In this document: one piece after another, positions 1 to 8,891 of the stretch
Position numbering within the stretch: the stretch's first letter is position 1
Layout of the letters: the number at the start of each line of letters is the position of its first letter
Assembly (NCBI GenBank): GCA_964452775.1
Contig: CAYVQP010000001.1
Span: 1 to 64,000 of the forward strand
From: JACKCB01 sp964452775
GTDB lineage: Bacteria > Chloroflexota > Anaerolineae > Promineifilales > Promineifilaceae
Reading direction: 5' to 3'
DNA length: 64,000 nt
Notes under the pieces: model-generated
Database searches by the model: none
Seen by the model: the letters and a program-made list of their open reading frames with translations, nothing else
What the model was told of the DNA's origin: nothing
Position numbers and translations under genes: made by a program

Positions 1-98
1 GTCCCGCTGGATAGTTAGGAAGATTGACGCCGTTAGACAAGCGTAAGAACCGTTCTGGTCACTTGACATATGCCGCTGAGCAACCATACAATTCAGGT

Positions 99-1007
99 AT
101 GGAGTTCAAGGATTACTATAAGATTCTTGGCGTTGACAAAAAGGCAGACGAAAAAGAGATCAAGCGGGCCTACCGCCAGCTTGCTCGAGAGCATCACCCC
201 GACCGCAACCCCAACGATTCCACTGCAGAAGATAAACTAAAAGAAATCAACGAGGCCTACGAAGTTCTGGGTAACCCCGAGAACAGGCAGAAATACGACC
301 AGCTTGGGTCCAACTACCATCGCTATCAGCAGATGGGCGGCCAGCCGGGCGGGTTTGACTTCTCACAGTGGTATACGGCCGGCGGCGGCTCCGGCTATCA
401 GCAGGTCAACATTGACGACTTGTTTGGCGGACAGGGGACATTCTCTGATTTCTTCAGCGCGATTTTTGGCGGCCGGCCCACCCGCGAACGGGCTTCCGCT
501 GCCTCGTTCGCACAGGATCTCGAACACGAAGTCACAATCACACTGGATGAGGCCTATCACGGCGCTAGCCGCACCCTGAGTGTGAACGGGGACCGCTTCA
601 CGGCAAAGATTCCGCCCGGCGCGCACACCGGCACAAAGATCCGGCTGCGGGGAAAGGGAGGCGGCGCGGGCGATCTCTACCTGAACATTCGCGTTGAACC
701 CCATGAAACCTTTCGCCGCGAGGGGCGCAACCTGAAGGTTGAGGTCAGAGTAGATATCCTTACCGCCGTGTTGGGCGGCAAGGCAACGGTACCCACCCTG
801 ACCGGGCCAATCAGCCTGACAATTCCGGCCGGAACACAGGGAGGCCGCCAATTTCGATTGCGCGGTAAGGGCATGCCCGACTTGCAGCACAAAGGCGAGT
901 TTGGCGATTTGCTGGCGCAAGTGCAATTGCACGTGCCGGAAAAACTGACCGAACAAGAGCGGCAGTTGTATGAACAACTGGCTTCCCTGCGACGTGAGGC
1001 AGGCTAA
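99..1007 (+). CDS. DnaJ-family co-chaperone (CbpA-like, no zinc finger)
   Basis: A 302-aa J-domain protein that would stimulate the ATPase of DnaK and deliver substrates to it in the cytoplasm. The J domain fills residues 1-70, opening with MEFKDYYKILGV and carrying the HPD motif (REHHPDRN). A Gly/Phe/Gln-rich linker follows to about residue 135. The rest is the two-part DnaJ C-terminal substrate-binding domain, recognisable from KIPPGAHTGTKIRLRGKG and the second IPAGTQGG motif. The four CxxCxGxG zinc repeats of true DnaJ are absent, which makes it CbpA-like. I chose the ATG at 99 because the J-domain family starts there; an in-frame TTG at 24 would add 25 residues unlike the family. A serine protease gene follows after 31 nt on the same strand. 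Confidence 0.93.
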   Translation: MEFKDYYKILGVDKKADEKEIKRAYRQLAREHHPDRNPNDSTAEDKLKEINEAYEVLGNPENRQKYDQLGSNYHRYQQMGGQPGGFDFSQWYTAGGGSGYQQVNIDDLFGGQGTFSDFFSAIFGGRPTRERASAASFAQDLEHEVTITLDEAYHGASRTLSVNGDRFTAKIPPGAHTGTKIRLRGKGGGAGDLYLNIRVEPHETFRREGRNLKVEVRVDILTAVLGGKATVPTLTGPISLTIPAGTQGGRQFRLRGKGMPDLQHKGEFGDLLAQVQLHVPEKLTEQERQLYEQLASLRREAG

Positions 1008-1038
1008 CGGCAACGCCGCTTCTACAGGACTTAGTAGC

Positions 1039-2217
1039 ATGAAGCGTCACAATTCCTATCTACCGGCATTACTCCTCATCTTTGTGCTCACGGCTAGCGG
1101 ACTCGCGTGCAATGCAGCCGGCAGAATTGTAGAGCCGGAAGTTGTAGGGAATCAGGAATCCCTTGTCCAGGCAGCCGTCGCCACAATCCAGGCGCAGACG
1201 ACGACGGGAAACGGCGCGTTGACCACCAGCCAGCCGGGCATCGTAGTGGATAGCAGCCTTGAGGAGCTGCTCGTAAATATTTATCAGCGAGTCAATCCAT
1301 CGGTTGTGTTGGTGATCACGAAGGTGGATTCACTTGAGCTAGGCTCAGGAAGTGGCTTTGTCCTGGACGACTTAGGGCATATCGTCACCAACAATCATGT
1401 TGTCGCCGAAGGAGATGAGTATGAGATTGTCTTTGCCGACGGTGAACGCCGGCGGGCGACCATCTCCGGCACTGACATTGATAGTGATCTGGCGGTACTT
1501 GCCGTTGAGGATCCCCCGGCATCTGCTCCCCCGTTAACCATGGGCCACGCCGATCAGATACAGGTTGGGCAGTTTGTCGTCGCGCTCGGCAGTCCGTTCG
1601 GCCAGCAGGGATCAATGAGTCTGGGCATTATTAGCGGGTTGGCCCGGAGTCTTGAGTCACAGAGACAGACGGGACTTGGAGGGACCTATTCATTGCCGCA
1701 GGTGATTCAGACAGATGCACCGATCAACCCCGGCAACTCCGGCGGCCCACTGTTGAACCTGAACGGAGAAGTGATAGGCGTAAATAGCGCGATCAGTAGC
1801 CTTACAGGCAGTAACTCCGGCGTCGGATTTGCGATTCCGGTTAGCGCCGTAATCCGCATTACCCCCGCCCTTATCGCTGAGGGCAGCTACGCATACCCAT
1901 ACATGGGGATCAGCGCCAGCGGCACACATATCACCCTGGATCAGCAAGAAGCGTGGGGCCTGCCGCAGGCCAGCGGCGTCTACGTGGGCAGCGTAACTGA
2001 GAATAGCCCGGCGGAACGAGCCGGTCTGATCGCCGCCGGTAACGATGGCCTCGGGGGCGACCTGATTACGGCGGTAGACGGCATGATGATAAGTGACTTC
2101 AGCGAATTGATCAGCTATCTCGTCTTCGAAGCAGAGGTTGGCCAGACTATTCAACTAACCGTGTTGCGCGATGGCCAGACGCTGGAATTGCCACTGACAT
2201 TGGGTGAACGTCCATGA
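1039..2217 (+). CDS. HtrA/DegP-like trypsin-fold serine protease with PDZ domain, probable lipoprotein
   Basis: A 392-aa exported protease for envelope protein quality control. The N-terminus has a basic start, a hydrophobic stretch and then Cys24 in the context SGLAC, an imperfect lipobox that suggests a lipid anchor. The protease domain shows the full triad: His120 in TNNHVV, Asp150 in DSDLAVL and Ser234 in PGNSGGP. A PDZ domain follows from about residue 290, with VTENSPAERAGL and ITAVDGMMISDFSEL. I chose the ATG at 1039 because it starts directly before the signal sequence; a start at 970 would overlap the end of the dnaJ-like gene. The close spacing suggests a stress operon with the upstream co-chaperone and the downstream baeRF gene. 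Confidence 0.92.
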   Translation: MKRHNSYLPALLLIFVLTASGLACNAAGRIVEPEVVGNQESLVQAAVATIQAQTTTGNGALTTSQPGIVVDSSLEELLVNIYQRVNPSVVLVITKVDSLELGSGSGFVLDDLGHIVTNNHVVAEGDEYEIVFADGERRRATISGTDIDSDLAVLAVEDPPASAPPLTMGHADQIQVGQFVVALGSPFGQQGSMSLGIISGLARSLESQRQTGLGGTYSLPQVIQTDAPINPGNSGGPLLNLNGEVIGVNSAISSLTGSNSGVGFAIPVSAVIRITPALIAEGSYAYPYMGISASGTHITLDQQEAWGLPQASGVYVGSVTENSPAERAGLIAAGNDGLGGDLITAVDGMMISDFSELISYLVFEAEVGQTIQLTVLRDGQTLELPLTLGERP

Positions 2218-2313
2218 TCAACTGATCTCGTGCGCAAGATTGGCTTCAGGGGTGCTTATCAGAACACTGGCTGTGGTGCAGACACCTTCCGTTTCGAGAA
2301 ATAGGAGGAACTA

Positions 2314-3417
2314 ATGTTTAATCGGGACAATCTTCAAGAACTACTTGAGTATCAGCCCGGCATGGGGAATAGGGTAGTCAGCGTCTATCTCGACGCCGAT
2401 CTCGCGCAACGCACATCCGAAAAGGTGAAGCTCCAGCTCCGCAACTTGCTCAAAGAAGCAGACAACAAATTCAACCCCGACATCACCGAGATTGAGCGAT
2501 ATTTTGACTACTCCTTCTCCTGGGGGACGCCGGGTGCAGCCGTGTTCTCTTGCGCGTCAACGGGCTTCTTTCGCGCGTTTGCCATCCCTGTTTCATTTCG
2601 TAACCGGCTGCGCATCCGGCAAAAGCCGTACGTCAAACCATTGGTGCACTTGCTGGAACACTACGCCAACTACGGCGTCATAGCCGTCGATCAGATCGGC
2701 GCTCAGTTTTACATTTATCACCTGGGCGAGCTGCGGACCACCGGCGGCACGATGGGCGAAGACGTGCGCAAGCTCAAGCGGGGAAGCGGCTCCTCCGTGA
2801 TGGGCATGCGCGGTGGTCAGGGCGGCAACACTGAGAAGGAACAGGTGTTGCGCAATATGCGTGATGCCGCGGCCGCCGCGGAAGAGTTCTTTGCGCCTCA
2901 AGACATCCGCCGGCTGTTCATCGCCGGCACCACCGAAAACGTGGCGCAATTTCGCGAGCAGCTGTCGCGCAGAATGCATAGCCTGTACGCTGGCTCATTC
3001 CCTCTGGACATGGATGCCGGCGAGGCTGAGGTGCGCAGCCGCTCTCTGGCGCTGCTGGCCGAGATCAACGCTGACCGTGAGCGCCGTCTGGTAGAGCAGA
3101 TGGTCGAGGCGTCGGCCGCCGGCGGGCCCGCGGTTACCGGACTCGGCCCTACCCTGCGCATGGTATCGGACGGTCGAGTTGAGACCCTGATCATCAGCGA
3201 GGGGTTGAGGATGCCGGGCTATGTGCACGCCAACAGCGGTTATCTCGCCGCCACTGCTGACGAGGAGCTTTTCGGCGACGACGGTTTTTACGAATTGGAG
3301 GATGTGGTCGAGGAGGCCATCGAACGAACTCTCAAGCAGAGTGGACACGTGGAGTTCATTAGCGACAACGAAGCCCTGCAGCAGGCCGGCAATATTGGCG
3401 CAATTCTGCGTTACTAG
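2314..3417 (+). CDS. Bacterial eRF1-like protein (baeRF / Vms1-like family) with GGQ motif
   Basis: A 367-aa protein of the bacterial archaeo-eukaryotic release factor superfamily, whose members are predicted or shown to act on peptidyl-tRNA or stalled ribosomes. The N-terminal part (RVVSVYLDADLAQR) and the segment YANYGVIAVDQIGAQFYIY match the family. Residues 167-169 are Gly-Gly-Gln inside a Gly-rich loop, followed by a long charged helix, as in the catalytic domain of eRF1. The C-terminal third (TLIISEGLRMPGY onward) fits the L7Ae-like third domain. A strong GGAGG lies about 9 nt before the ATG. It is the third gene after the co-chaperone and protease. The family assignment is confident; the reaction is inferred. 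Confidence 0.82.
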   Translation: MFNRDNLQELLEYQPGMGNRVVSVYLDADLAQRTSEKVKLQLRNLLKEADNKFNPDITEIERYFDYSFSWGTPGAAVFSCASTGFFRAFAIPVSFRNRLRIRQKPYVKPLVHLLEHYANYGVIAVDQIGAQFYIYHLGELRTTGGTMGEDVRKLKRGSGSSVMGMRGGQGGNTEKEQVLRNMRDAAAAAEEFFAPQDIRRLFIAGTTENVAQFREQLSRRMHSLYAGSFPLDMDAGEAEVRSRSLALLAEINADRERRLVEQMVEASAAGGPAVTGLGPTLRMVSDGRVETLIISEGLRMPGYVHANSGYLAATADEELFGDDGFYELEDVVEEAIERTLKQSGHVEFISDNEALQQAGNIGAILRY

Positions 3418-3440
3418 GCCGCCCGCTCAGTCACCTGTGC

Positions 3441-3466
3441 GCGCCGGCGGCGCTGCTGGCCGGCGC
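3441..3466. terminator. Hairpin between convergent genes, possible bidirectional terminator
   Basis: A perfect 8-bp GC-rich inverted repeat, GCGCCGGC / GCCGGCGC, with a 10-nt loop lies between the 3' ends of the baeRF gene and rsmD. No clear U-tract follows on either strand, so termination is an inference from position. Confidence 0.4.
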
Positions 3467-3486
3467 CGTTCGCGACGGGATAGACA

Positions 3487-4053
3487 TCAGGTGATAGGTT
3501 CAGCCGGCGCGTAGAAGATCAGCATCGTGTTGCCGTATGTGCGCTGATCATCAATAGTTAGATGGTTCAGCTCCATCGGTTCGTATTCACGAGGATCTAT
3601 CTGCACGATCGTCAATCCATCGGGTTGCAGGAAACGAGTCGGCTCCTCATCCACGATCGCGATTGCACGCGACCATAAGCCTTTATACTGGGGAGGGGCG
3701 ACAAATATCACGTCGTACGGTGTGAACCTGGCTTCACGCAGAAAATTGAAAGCGTCCCGGAGCAGAACCCGGCTGCCCGTCTCAAGCTCCGTGTGGCGCA
3801 AGTTATCATGAATCGTGCGGACGGCCTGCCGCGAGGCGTCCAGAAAGAGCACTTCGGCGGCTCCCCGGCTCAGCGCCTCGATTCCCACCTGCCCCGTGCC
3901 GGCAAAAAGATCCAGCCAGCGCGTGCCGGGAATGTAGCCCGGTCCGAGCAGATTGAAGAGATTCTCCTTGACGCGATCGGTGATCGGCCGGGTCGAGTCG
4001 CCGGGGACCAGTTTGAGCTTTCGGCCGCGGGCCTTTCCGCTTATGACTCGCAT
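3487..4053 (-). CDS. rsmD: 16S rRNA (guanine-966 N2)-methyltransferase RsmD
   Basis: A 188-aa SAM-dependent methyltransferase that modifies G966 of 16S rRNA during 30S assembly. The typical opening MRVISGKARGRKL is present, followed by RPITDRVKENLFNLL and the SAM-binding motif WLDLFAGTGQVGIEALSRGA. The usual substrate-binding motif D-P-P-Y/F is replaced by A119-P-P-Q-Y, so the acidic residue is absent. The rest of the fold looks intact and the length is normal, so I read this as lineage variation rather than loss. The gene starts 9 nt after the stop of the large membrane protein gene on the same strand. The common neighbour coaD is absent here. Confidence 0.92.
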   Translation of the reverse strand: MRVISGKARGRKLKLVPGDSTRPITDRVKENLFNLLGPGYIPGTRWLDLFAGTGQVGIEALSRGAAEVLFLDASRQAVRTIHDNLRHTELETGSRVLLRDAFNFLREARFTPYDVIFVAPPQYKGLWSRAIAIVDEEPTRFLQPDGLTIVQIDPREYEPMELNHLTIDDQRTYGNTMLIFYAPAEPIT

Positions 4054-4062
4054 TTCACTATC

Positions 4063-6432
4063 TTACTCTACGGGCAGAACTCGCAACAGATAGTTGTCGC
4101 CGATCTGGAGACCGGCGTCATCCCACAATGGCAGCCGCCAACCTTCGCTCTGCACCCACAGGCCGGTGGTCAGCAGATAGTCGCCGGGTACTGCGTCATC
4201 CGGCACGGTGAGCCTGTGTACGTCTCGAACGTATTTATCCGTGGGCCAGCGCTTGCTGGGGAAGCCGGCCGGGTTCAGCTTGTCCGACTGCGCCAGAATC
4301 GTGCGCCCATCGGGATAGAGCAGGTGCACGAAGGCCTGATAGTTGATGTCCAGGTCTTGTTGCGCCTGCCAGTAAACGGTCACATCGAAGCTTTCGCCGG
4401 CCCGAATCGTCTCCGGAGCGTCAAAGCCAATCAAGGCGATCTGCCCGCCGAAGTCGGCGTATACGTGTTCGCCGGCCGGCGCCGCACTGTAGTTTTCAGA
4501 GGTGTAGTGAAGCAGGCCGGCCGGCTCCAGTATCAAGGTCAGCAGTAATATGACCGGCAACACAACGATCACGGTGGGCCAAAGCCGTCCATCCCCGTGC
4601 TGCGCCGGAAGCTCTTCCCAGCGCTCGGGCGTATCCGGTTGGCGGCGGTGAATCGCGAAAGCGGACATTAGCGTCGCCAGCAACGACAACCCGGAAATTA
4701 ACCAGGCGGCGTTACGCGCAGGTGTGCCGGCAAATATCAGCTCCAATTCATAGCTGCCGGCCGGGACCGGGGCCACAATAAAGCCTTCGGGCAGCCCCAG
4801 TTCGGTCTCAATCGTCTCCCCGTTGATGCGCACCTGCCATCCTGGAAATGCAAAGACAAAGAAGCGCAGCAGAAATGGTTTAGGCGTCTGGACCTGGTAG
4901 CGAAAATGTAACGGCGTCACCTCGCCGCCGTCAACGCGGGCCTCTTTTGGCAGCGTTGCCCGGTTGATTCGCTCCAGTTGCTCGCCAGTCCAAAAGTTCC
5001 ACAGGACCGCATTGTTCGGTTCCGGCTGCACGTCTACGGTGGCCGGCACAAAGTCAGCGGTAGACGTTGTGCCCAGCCAGCGGCCAGTCAACTCAATGTC
5101 CAGAATCTCCTTCCGTCCCGTCGCGCCGAAGTCAGCGGGCCACGGCGGCGCCTGGCTCAAGGGCAGCGCAAGCAGCAGGATCCCACCTACGAAGGCAGCA
5201 ACCAACCATCTGCCCGCAGCCCTTCGAGTGGGCAAAATATCCAGCAGCCCGGATGTGCCGGCGCCGGACAGCACTGCCAATAGCGCCACTGCCGGACCTA
5301 ACAATCGCCAGGGAAATTGCAGATATGCCAGCAACGGAATGGCTTCCCAGACTGGGAGGGATGGGGCAGTCATCAGGAAGAGGACAAATATCAGCGCGAT
5401 AACGAAGTATAGCCCCTCGCCGCGCCGCCGCACTTTTCCCAGGACAATAAATGCGATCCCCACCAACCCCAGGATCCATTGCGCCAATCCCAGGCTGAAG
5501 ACAAATCGCTGCTCCGTCGCGCCCCAATCAAGCGGTTGCGTGGGAGCCAGCAGCTGCGACAGCGTCAGGAAGTGGTTGCGGAAGTCGAAGTGACTGCCGT
5601 CGCCGATGAGGCTGCTGAGATTGACGGCGTCTCGCTCAAGCGCCACCGGCAACCAGAAGAAGGCGGACAGGCCGACACCAAGGAGCAGCGCCGCCGGCAA
5701 TAGCCACACCGACGCCGGCATGAACTTGCCGCCGGATTGCGCGGACGAGTCTGCTGTTCTGCGCACTCGCCGCCGGCGCCACAACTGCAATCCCCATTGC
5801 CAACCCACCCAGCCCGTAAGCAGCGCGAAGAAGACCATCGCCATCAGATTGTGCGACAGAATGATGCCGGCAACCGCCAGTGTAGAGGCCAGCCAGGGAA
5901 GTGCTCTGCCGGTGCTCATGAATCTATGGAGCGCCCAGAGAGCTAGTGGAAATACAGCAAAGCTGAGCGATTCGGCCAAATCGCCACGAGCGTGAGGATC
6001 GACATACTGAATATATGGCCCATAGACATAGGCGGCGGCGGCCACGAAACCCGCCGGCCTGCCCCAGTTGTCTCGCACAAAGCCGTACATGGCCGTCCCG
6101 GCGACCAGTAGGCCGGCCACAAACAGCGTCTTGATGGCCTGCACCGCCTCGAACGACGACAATAGCTCGACCAATAGACCCAAATAGTAGGTTAGCGGGG
6201 CGTAGTAATTGAAAAAGGGATAGCCATAACCGTAATAGAAGTTCGGCGACCAGCGCGGATACAACTCCCCGGCGCGCACCAGCCGGCTCAGTTCGGCCAG
6301 GCGATAGATATGAAGTTCGGCGTCAGTTTCTCGCGGCAGGCCGGCCCGAGAGATAAAGGGCCAGATCGCAATAAAGCAGATCAGCAGGACCACCAGAAAA
6401 CCGACATCAACCTGTTTCAGTCGTTTCCACAT
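4063..6432 (-). CDS. Large polytopic membrane protein with 6-pyruvoyl-tetrahydropterin synthase-related region
   Basis: A 789-aa integral membrane protein with many hydrophobic segments across the first ~430 residues, then a largely extracytoplasmic part and one further segment near residue 585. The motif following the first segment (RETDAELHIYRL) and the conserved run YGYGYPFFNYYAPLTYYLG match the family named in databases as '6-pyruvoyl-tetrahydropterin synthase-related, membrane protein'. That name does not mean PTPS activity. The architecture resembles glycosyltransferase-C-like or YfhO-like proteins, so a role in envelope glycosylation is possible but unproven. I chose the ATG at 6432: the longer GTG start at 6471 falls inside the terminator hairpin of the upstream gene. 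rsmD follows 9 nt downstream. Confidence 0.75.
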   Translation of the reverse strand: MWKRLKQVDVGFLVVLLICFIAIWPFISRAGLPRETDAELHIYRLAELSRLVRAGELYPRWSPNFYYGYGYPFFNYYAPLTYYLGLLVELLSSFEAVQAIKTLFVAGLLVAGTAMYGFVRDNWGRPAGFVAAAAYVYGPYIQYVDPHARGDLAESLSFAVFPLALWALHRFMSTGRALPWLASTLAVAGIILSHNLMAMVFFALLTGWVGWQWGLQLWRRRRVRRTADSSAQSGGKFMPASVWLLPAALLLGVGLSAFFWLPVALERDAVNLSSLIGDGSHFDFRNHFLTLSQLLAPTQPLDWGATEQRFVFSLGLAQWILGLVGIAFIVLGKVRRRGEGLYFVIALIFVLFLMTAPSLPVWEAIPLLAYLQFPWRLLGPAVALLAVLSGAGTSGLLDILPTRRAAGRWLVAAFVGGILLLALPLSQAPPWPADFGATGRKEILDIELTGRWLGTTSTADFVPATVDVQPEPNNAVLWNFWTGEQLERINRATLPKEARVDGGEVTPLHFRYQVQTPKPFLLRFFVFAFPGWQVRINGETIETELGLPEGFIVAPVPAGSYELELIFAGTPARNAAWLISGLSLLATLMSAFAIHRRQPDTPERWEELPAQHGDGRLWPTVIVVLPVILLLTLILEPAGLLHYTSENYSAAPAGEHVYADFGGQIALIGFDAPETIRAGESFDVTVYWQAQQDLDINYQAFVHLLYPDGRTILAQSDKLNPAGFPSKRWPTDKYVRDVHRLTVPDDAVPGDYLLTTGLWVQSEGWRLPLWDDAGLQIGDNYLLRVLPVE

Positions 6433-6450
6433 CACTGATTTCACAACACA

Positions 6451-6490
6451 CAAAAAGACGTGAAACGCCACTATAGCGACGTTTCACGTC
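6451..6490 (-). terminator. Rho-independent terminator of the subtilisin gene
   Basis: Read on the minus strand, an 11-bp perfect stem (GACGTGAAACG / CGTTTCACGTC, at 6480-6490 and 6457-6467) with a 12-nt loop is followed by five Ts. It lies about 90 nt beyond the stop of the subtilisin gene, and it decides the start of the next gene. Confidence 0.88.
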
Positions 6491-6579
6491 CTATGCACTA
6501 CGTAAGCACTCTCATTTTACACGATTAGCTGACGATCCGGCCCGGCGACCTGGGCAGCTTTAGCCGGCATAGTCAGTAA

Positions 6580-8733
6580 TTACTGCCTCATCAGAAGTGG
6601 AAGGTATACGTTCACTACAACGGTAACTGACCGGCTGCTGCTCCACGGACTTAACCCCGGCGCGCCCTGCGCACGCACGCGGTAATGCCAGGTGCCTCCA
6701 CTTTGGCCACTCACCGCAAGGCTGGTCGCATTGCCCGAGTAGACAATTTCGGGGTCAACAAAGTAGGCGCTGGCGCTCTCCTCCAGTATGTACGAGTCTG
6801 CGCCGTTGACCGCCGTCCAATTAATCGTGTAGGCGCTGTCGCCATCATTGTTCGCAATGTCCAGCAGATTTGGCGCTGCCAGCGGGGCAGCACTTACGGT
6901 CGTGCTACGAGTATTGCTCCAGACACCGGTTCCGGCAACGCTGCCCGCGCGCACGCGATAATACCAGTCACCGCCGGCCTGACCGGTCACCTCATAGGCC
7001 ACGCTCGGCCCCAGGTAACGCACAGTTGGGCTGCCAAACGCCGGGCTATCATCTTCTTGCAGCTCAAACCACGTCGCGGTGTCGGGCGCACTCCAATCGA
7101 GCAAGTAGCTATCTTCATTGCCGGGGTTGGCAATTGGATAGAGGGCCGGCGCATCCGGCGCAACGCCGGCGGATTCGACATTACTCCAGGCGCTTGGCCC
7201 GGCTGTGTTAGTCGCTCGAACCCGGTAATAATGGAATCCCGCCGGCCGGTTGGTGATCGCAAAGTTCGTGTTCGGCCCAGAGTAGATGGTCGCCGGTGCG
7301 CCGAAGTTCGCGTCGCCGTCCTCTTGCAGCTCGTAGCCGGTAGCCAGGGCCACACCACCCCAGGAGACAGCGTAGTTGCCGTCGCCATCCACATTGGCGA
7401 TGGGATTCAGGGCAGGCGCATCAGGAACGGCCACCTGTTGCATTGCCGCCGCGATGTTGATTCGCCCATGTCCGTAGTCGGGGTCCCAGCCGGGTGCACC
7501 CAGGTCTTCTGCCGAATCTTCGATCAGATCTTGCACCTGATCCGGCGACATCGATGGCGCTTTGGACCAGATCAACCCGGCCAGGCCGGCAACCATCGGC
7601 GCTGCCATGGAGGTGCCCTGAAGGTAGTCATAATCCTGGCTCAGGCCAAAGTCGTTCAGGGTAACCCAATATGTCGGCAGGGCGCTGAGAATACCATCGG
7701 GATCATGCAAGTAGCCCATTTCACCGCCGGGCGCAGCCACGTCGTTGTGCGCGCCGTACTGTGAGTAGTATGAATAGGTATCATCCGGCGCGGTTGCCGA
7801 TACCGCCAATACGTTGCTGTATGCTGCCGGGTACATGGTTGGGTTTCCGTCGTCACGATCATTACCCATGGCGGCAACTACCAGGGCTCCACCGGCATGT
7901 GCAGAGTTAACCGCGCTTTGCATCGCTGAAGAATAGCTGGTCCCTCCCAGGCTCATGTTCAGGATGTCCGCGCCATTCGCCGCGGCCCAGTTAATGCCTT
8001 CTGTAATGTCGGAGTTATAGCCTACTCCATCCTCGTCCAACACCCGAATGGGCATGATTCGCGCCTGCCAATCAACGCCGGCCACGCCGGTGCTGTTATG
8101 CGTAGCTGCCGCGGCGATGCCCGCCACATGCGTGCCGTGACCGTATCTATCGGTCGGCGTGGAGTCGTTCTCAACAAAGTCGTAGCCGGGAACCAGCTTT
8201 CCGGCAAGGTCGGGATGGCCCAGGTCTATGCCCGTGTCAATGATCGCGATCACAATCGCGGAGCTGCCCGTGCTGACATCCCAGCCGGCTTCCGAGTCAA
8301 CTACCTGGTGTGACCACTGGCTTGGGAAGAGTGGGTCATTTGGCGTCGTATCCTGGACACGGTAAACGTAATTGGGTTCTGCGAAGGCGACCGATGGTTC
8401 GTCATCCAGCATATCGGCCAACGCACTCTCTTCTCCGGCAGGTACTTCCCAAAGTTGCACTTCACTGCCGTACAGGGTACGCACAAAGCGACCGCCGGCA
8501 GCCGTCAATGAAGCGGCTACGGGCGCGGAGGCAGCGCCGGGCTGCCATTGGAGCAGCAACTCGCCGGCCTTGTAAGGTGCTGTCGAAACCGGGATTGCCG
8601 GAAAAGCCGGCGATTGTTGCCCGGAAACCAGCGAATTAATCGTCAGGACTGAAAGCAGAATAAGGCCGCCAAGTAGGATCGATCTGGCCATGGCATGCCG
8701 GCGACGTACAAAAGGCGTAAGTGTGGTGCTCAT
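6580..8733 (-). CDS. Secreted subtilisin-like (S8) serine protease with three FN3-like repeats
   Basis: A 717-aa secreted protease. A basic start and a hydrophobic signal segment (about residues 15-37) are followed by a propeptide-like region (YKAGELLLQW to about 125). The S8 catalytic domain carries Asp166 (IIDTGIDLGHPDLAG), His199 (YGHGTHVAG) and Ser375 (LQGTSMAAPMVAG). Three repeats of about 90 residues follow (437-524, 525-615, 616-707), each FN3-like with a closing YYRVRA...WSN/S motif. The last ten residues end in VYLPLLMRQ, a tail I associate with exported Chloroflexota proteins. I chose the ATG at 8733 because an AGGAG lies about 8 nt upstream and the signal sequence starts there. A clear terminator lies downstream. 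Confidence 0.93.
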   Translation of the reverse strand: MSTTLTPFVRRRHAMARSILLGGLILLSVLTINSLVSGQQSPAFPAIPVSTAPYKAGELLLQWQPGAASAPVAASLTAAGGRFVRTLYGSEVQLWEVPAGEESALADMLDDEPSVAFAEPNYVYRVQDTTPNDPLFPSQWSHQVVDSEAGWDVSTGSSAIVIAIIDTGIDLGHPDLAGKLVPGYDFVENDSTPTDRYGHGTHVAGIAAAATHNSTGVAGVDWQARIMPIRVLDEDGVGYNSDITEGINWAAANGADILNMSLGGTSYSSAMQSAVNSAHAGGALVVAAMGNDRDDGNPTMYPAAYSNVLAVSATAPDDTYSYYSQYGAHNDVAAPGGEMGYLHDPDGILSALPTYWVTLNDFGLSQDYDYLQGTSMAAPMVAGLAGLIWSKAPSMSPDQVQDLIEDSAEDLGAPGWDPDYGHGRINIAAAMQQVAVPDAPALNPIANVDGDGNYAVSWGGVALATGYELQEDGDANFGAPATIYSGPNTNFAITNRPAGFHYYRVRATNTAGPSAWSNVESAGVAPDAPALYPIANPGNEDSYLLDWSAPDTATWFELQEDDSPAFGSPTVRYLGPSVAYEVTGQAGGDWYYRVRAGSVAGTGVWSNTRSTTVSAAPLAAPNLLDIANNDGDSAYTINWTAVNGADSYILEESASAYFVDPEIVYSGNATSLAVSGQSGGTWHYRVRAQGAPGLSPWSSSRSVTVVVNVYLPLLMRQ
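6613..7425 (-). repeat. Three tandem FN3-like protein repeats in the subtilisin
   Basis: The coding region for residues 437-707 contains three diverged units of 88-92 residues. Each begins near APxAPxLxxIAN, carries ...W...A..Y.LQEDxxxxF in the middle and ends in YYRVRA..xxGxSxWSN. Such repeats usually act as spacers or binding modules outside the cell. Confidence 0.8.
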
Positions 8734-8891
8734 GAAGAATGCTCCTGTGTGGCTGAACTGCAATCGTGCTCCCGCCGGTCGCGTCGTGGGCCAGCGCCTT
8801 GCCGGCCCTTTTGACCGGGCATGATAGCATGCCGGCGCTTGCCTCACAATGGTTGCGGCAATGGTCTCATGAAGCTGCCATTATTGCCGCC

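Noticed and set aside
1..98. End of an upstream gene at the left edge
   Set aside because: A frame from base 1 ends in TAG at 16-18, but five codons are too few to say anything. The TTG at 24 was also rejected as a start.
363..1040. Long minus-strand open frame opposite the DnaJ-like gene
   Set aside because: It is antisense to a clear J-domain gene, has no family signature and no convincing ribosome site. It is a shadow of GC-rich codon use.
3793..4548. 251-codon plus-strand frame across rsmD and the membrane protein gene
   Set aside because: It runs antisense to two well-supported genes and its protein has no recognisable features.
4063..6432. Pterin biosynthesis enzyme, from the family name '6-pyruvoyl-tetrahydropterin synthase-related'
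   Set aside because: The protein is a large polytopic membrane protein; the family name is a historical label and no PTPS active site is visible.
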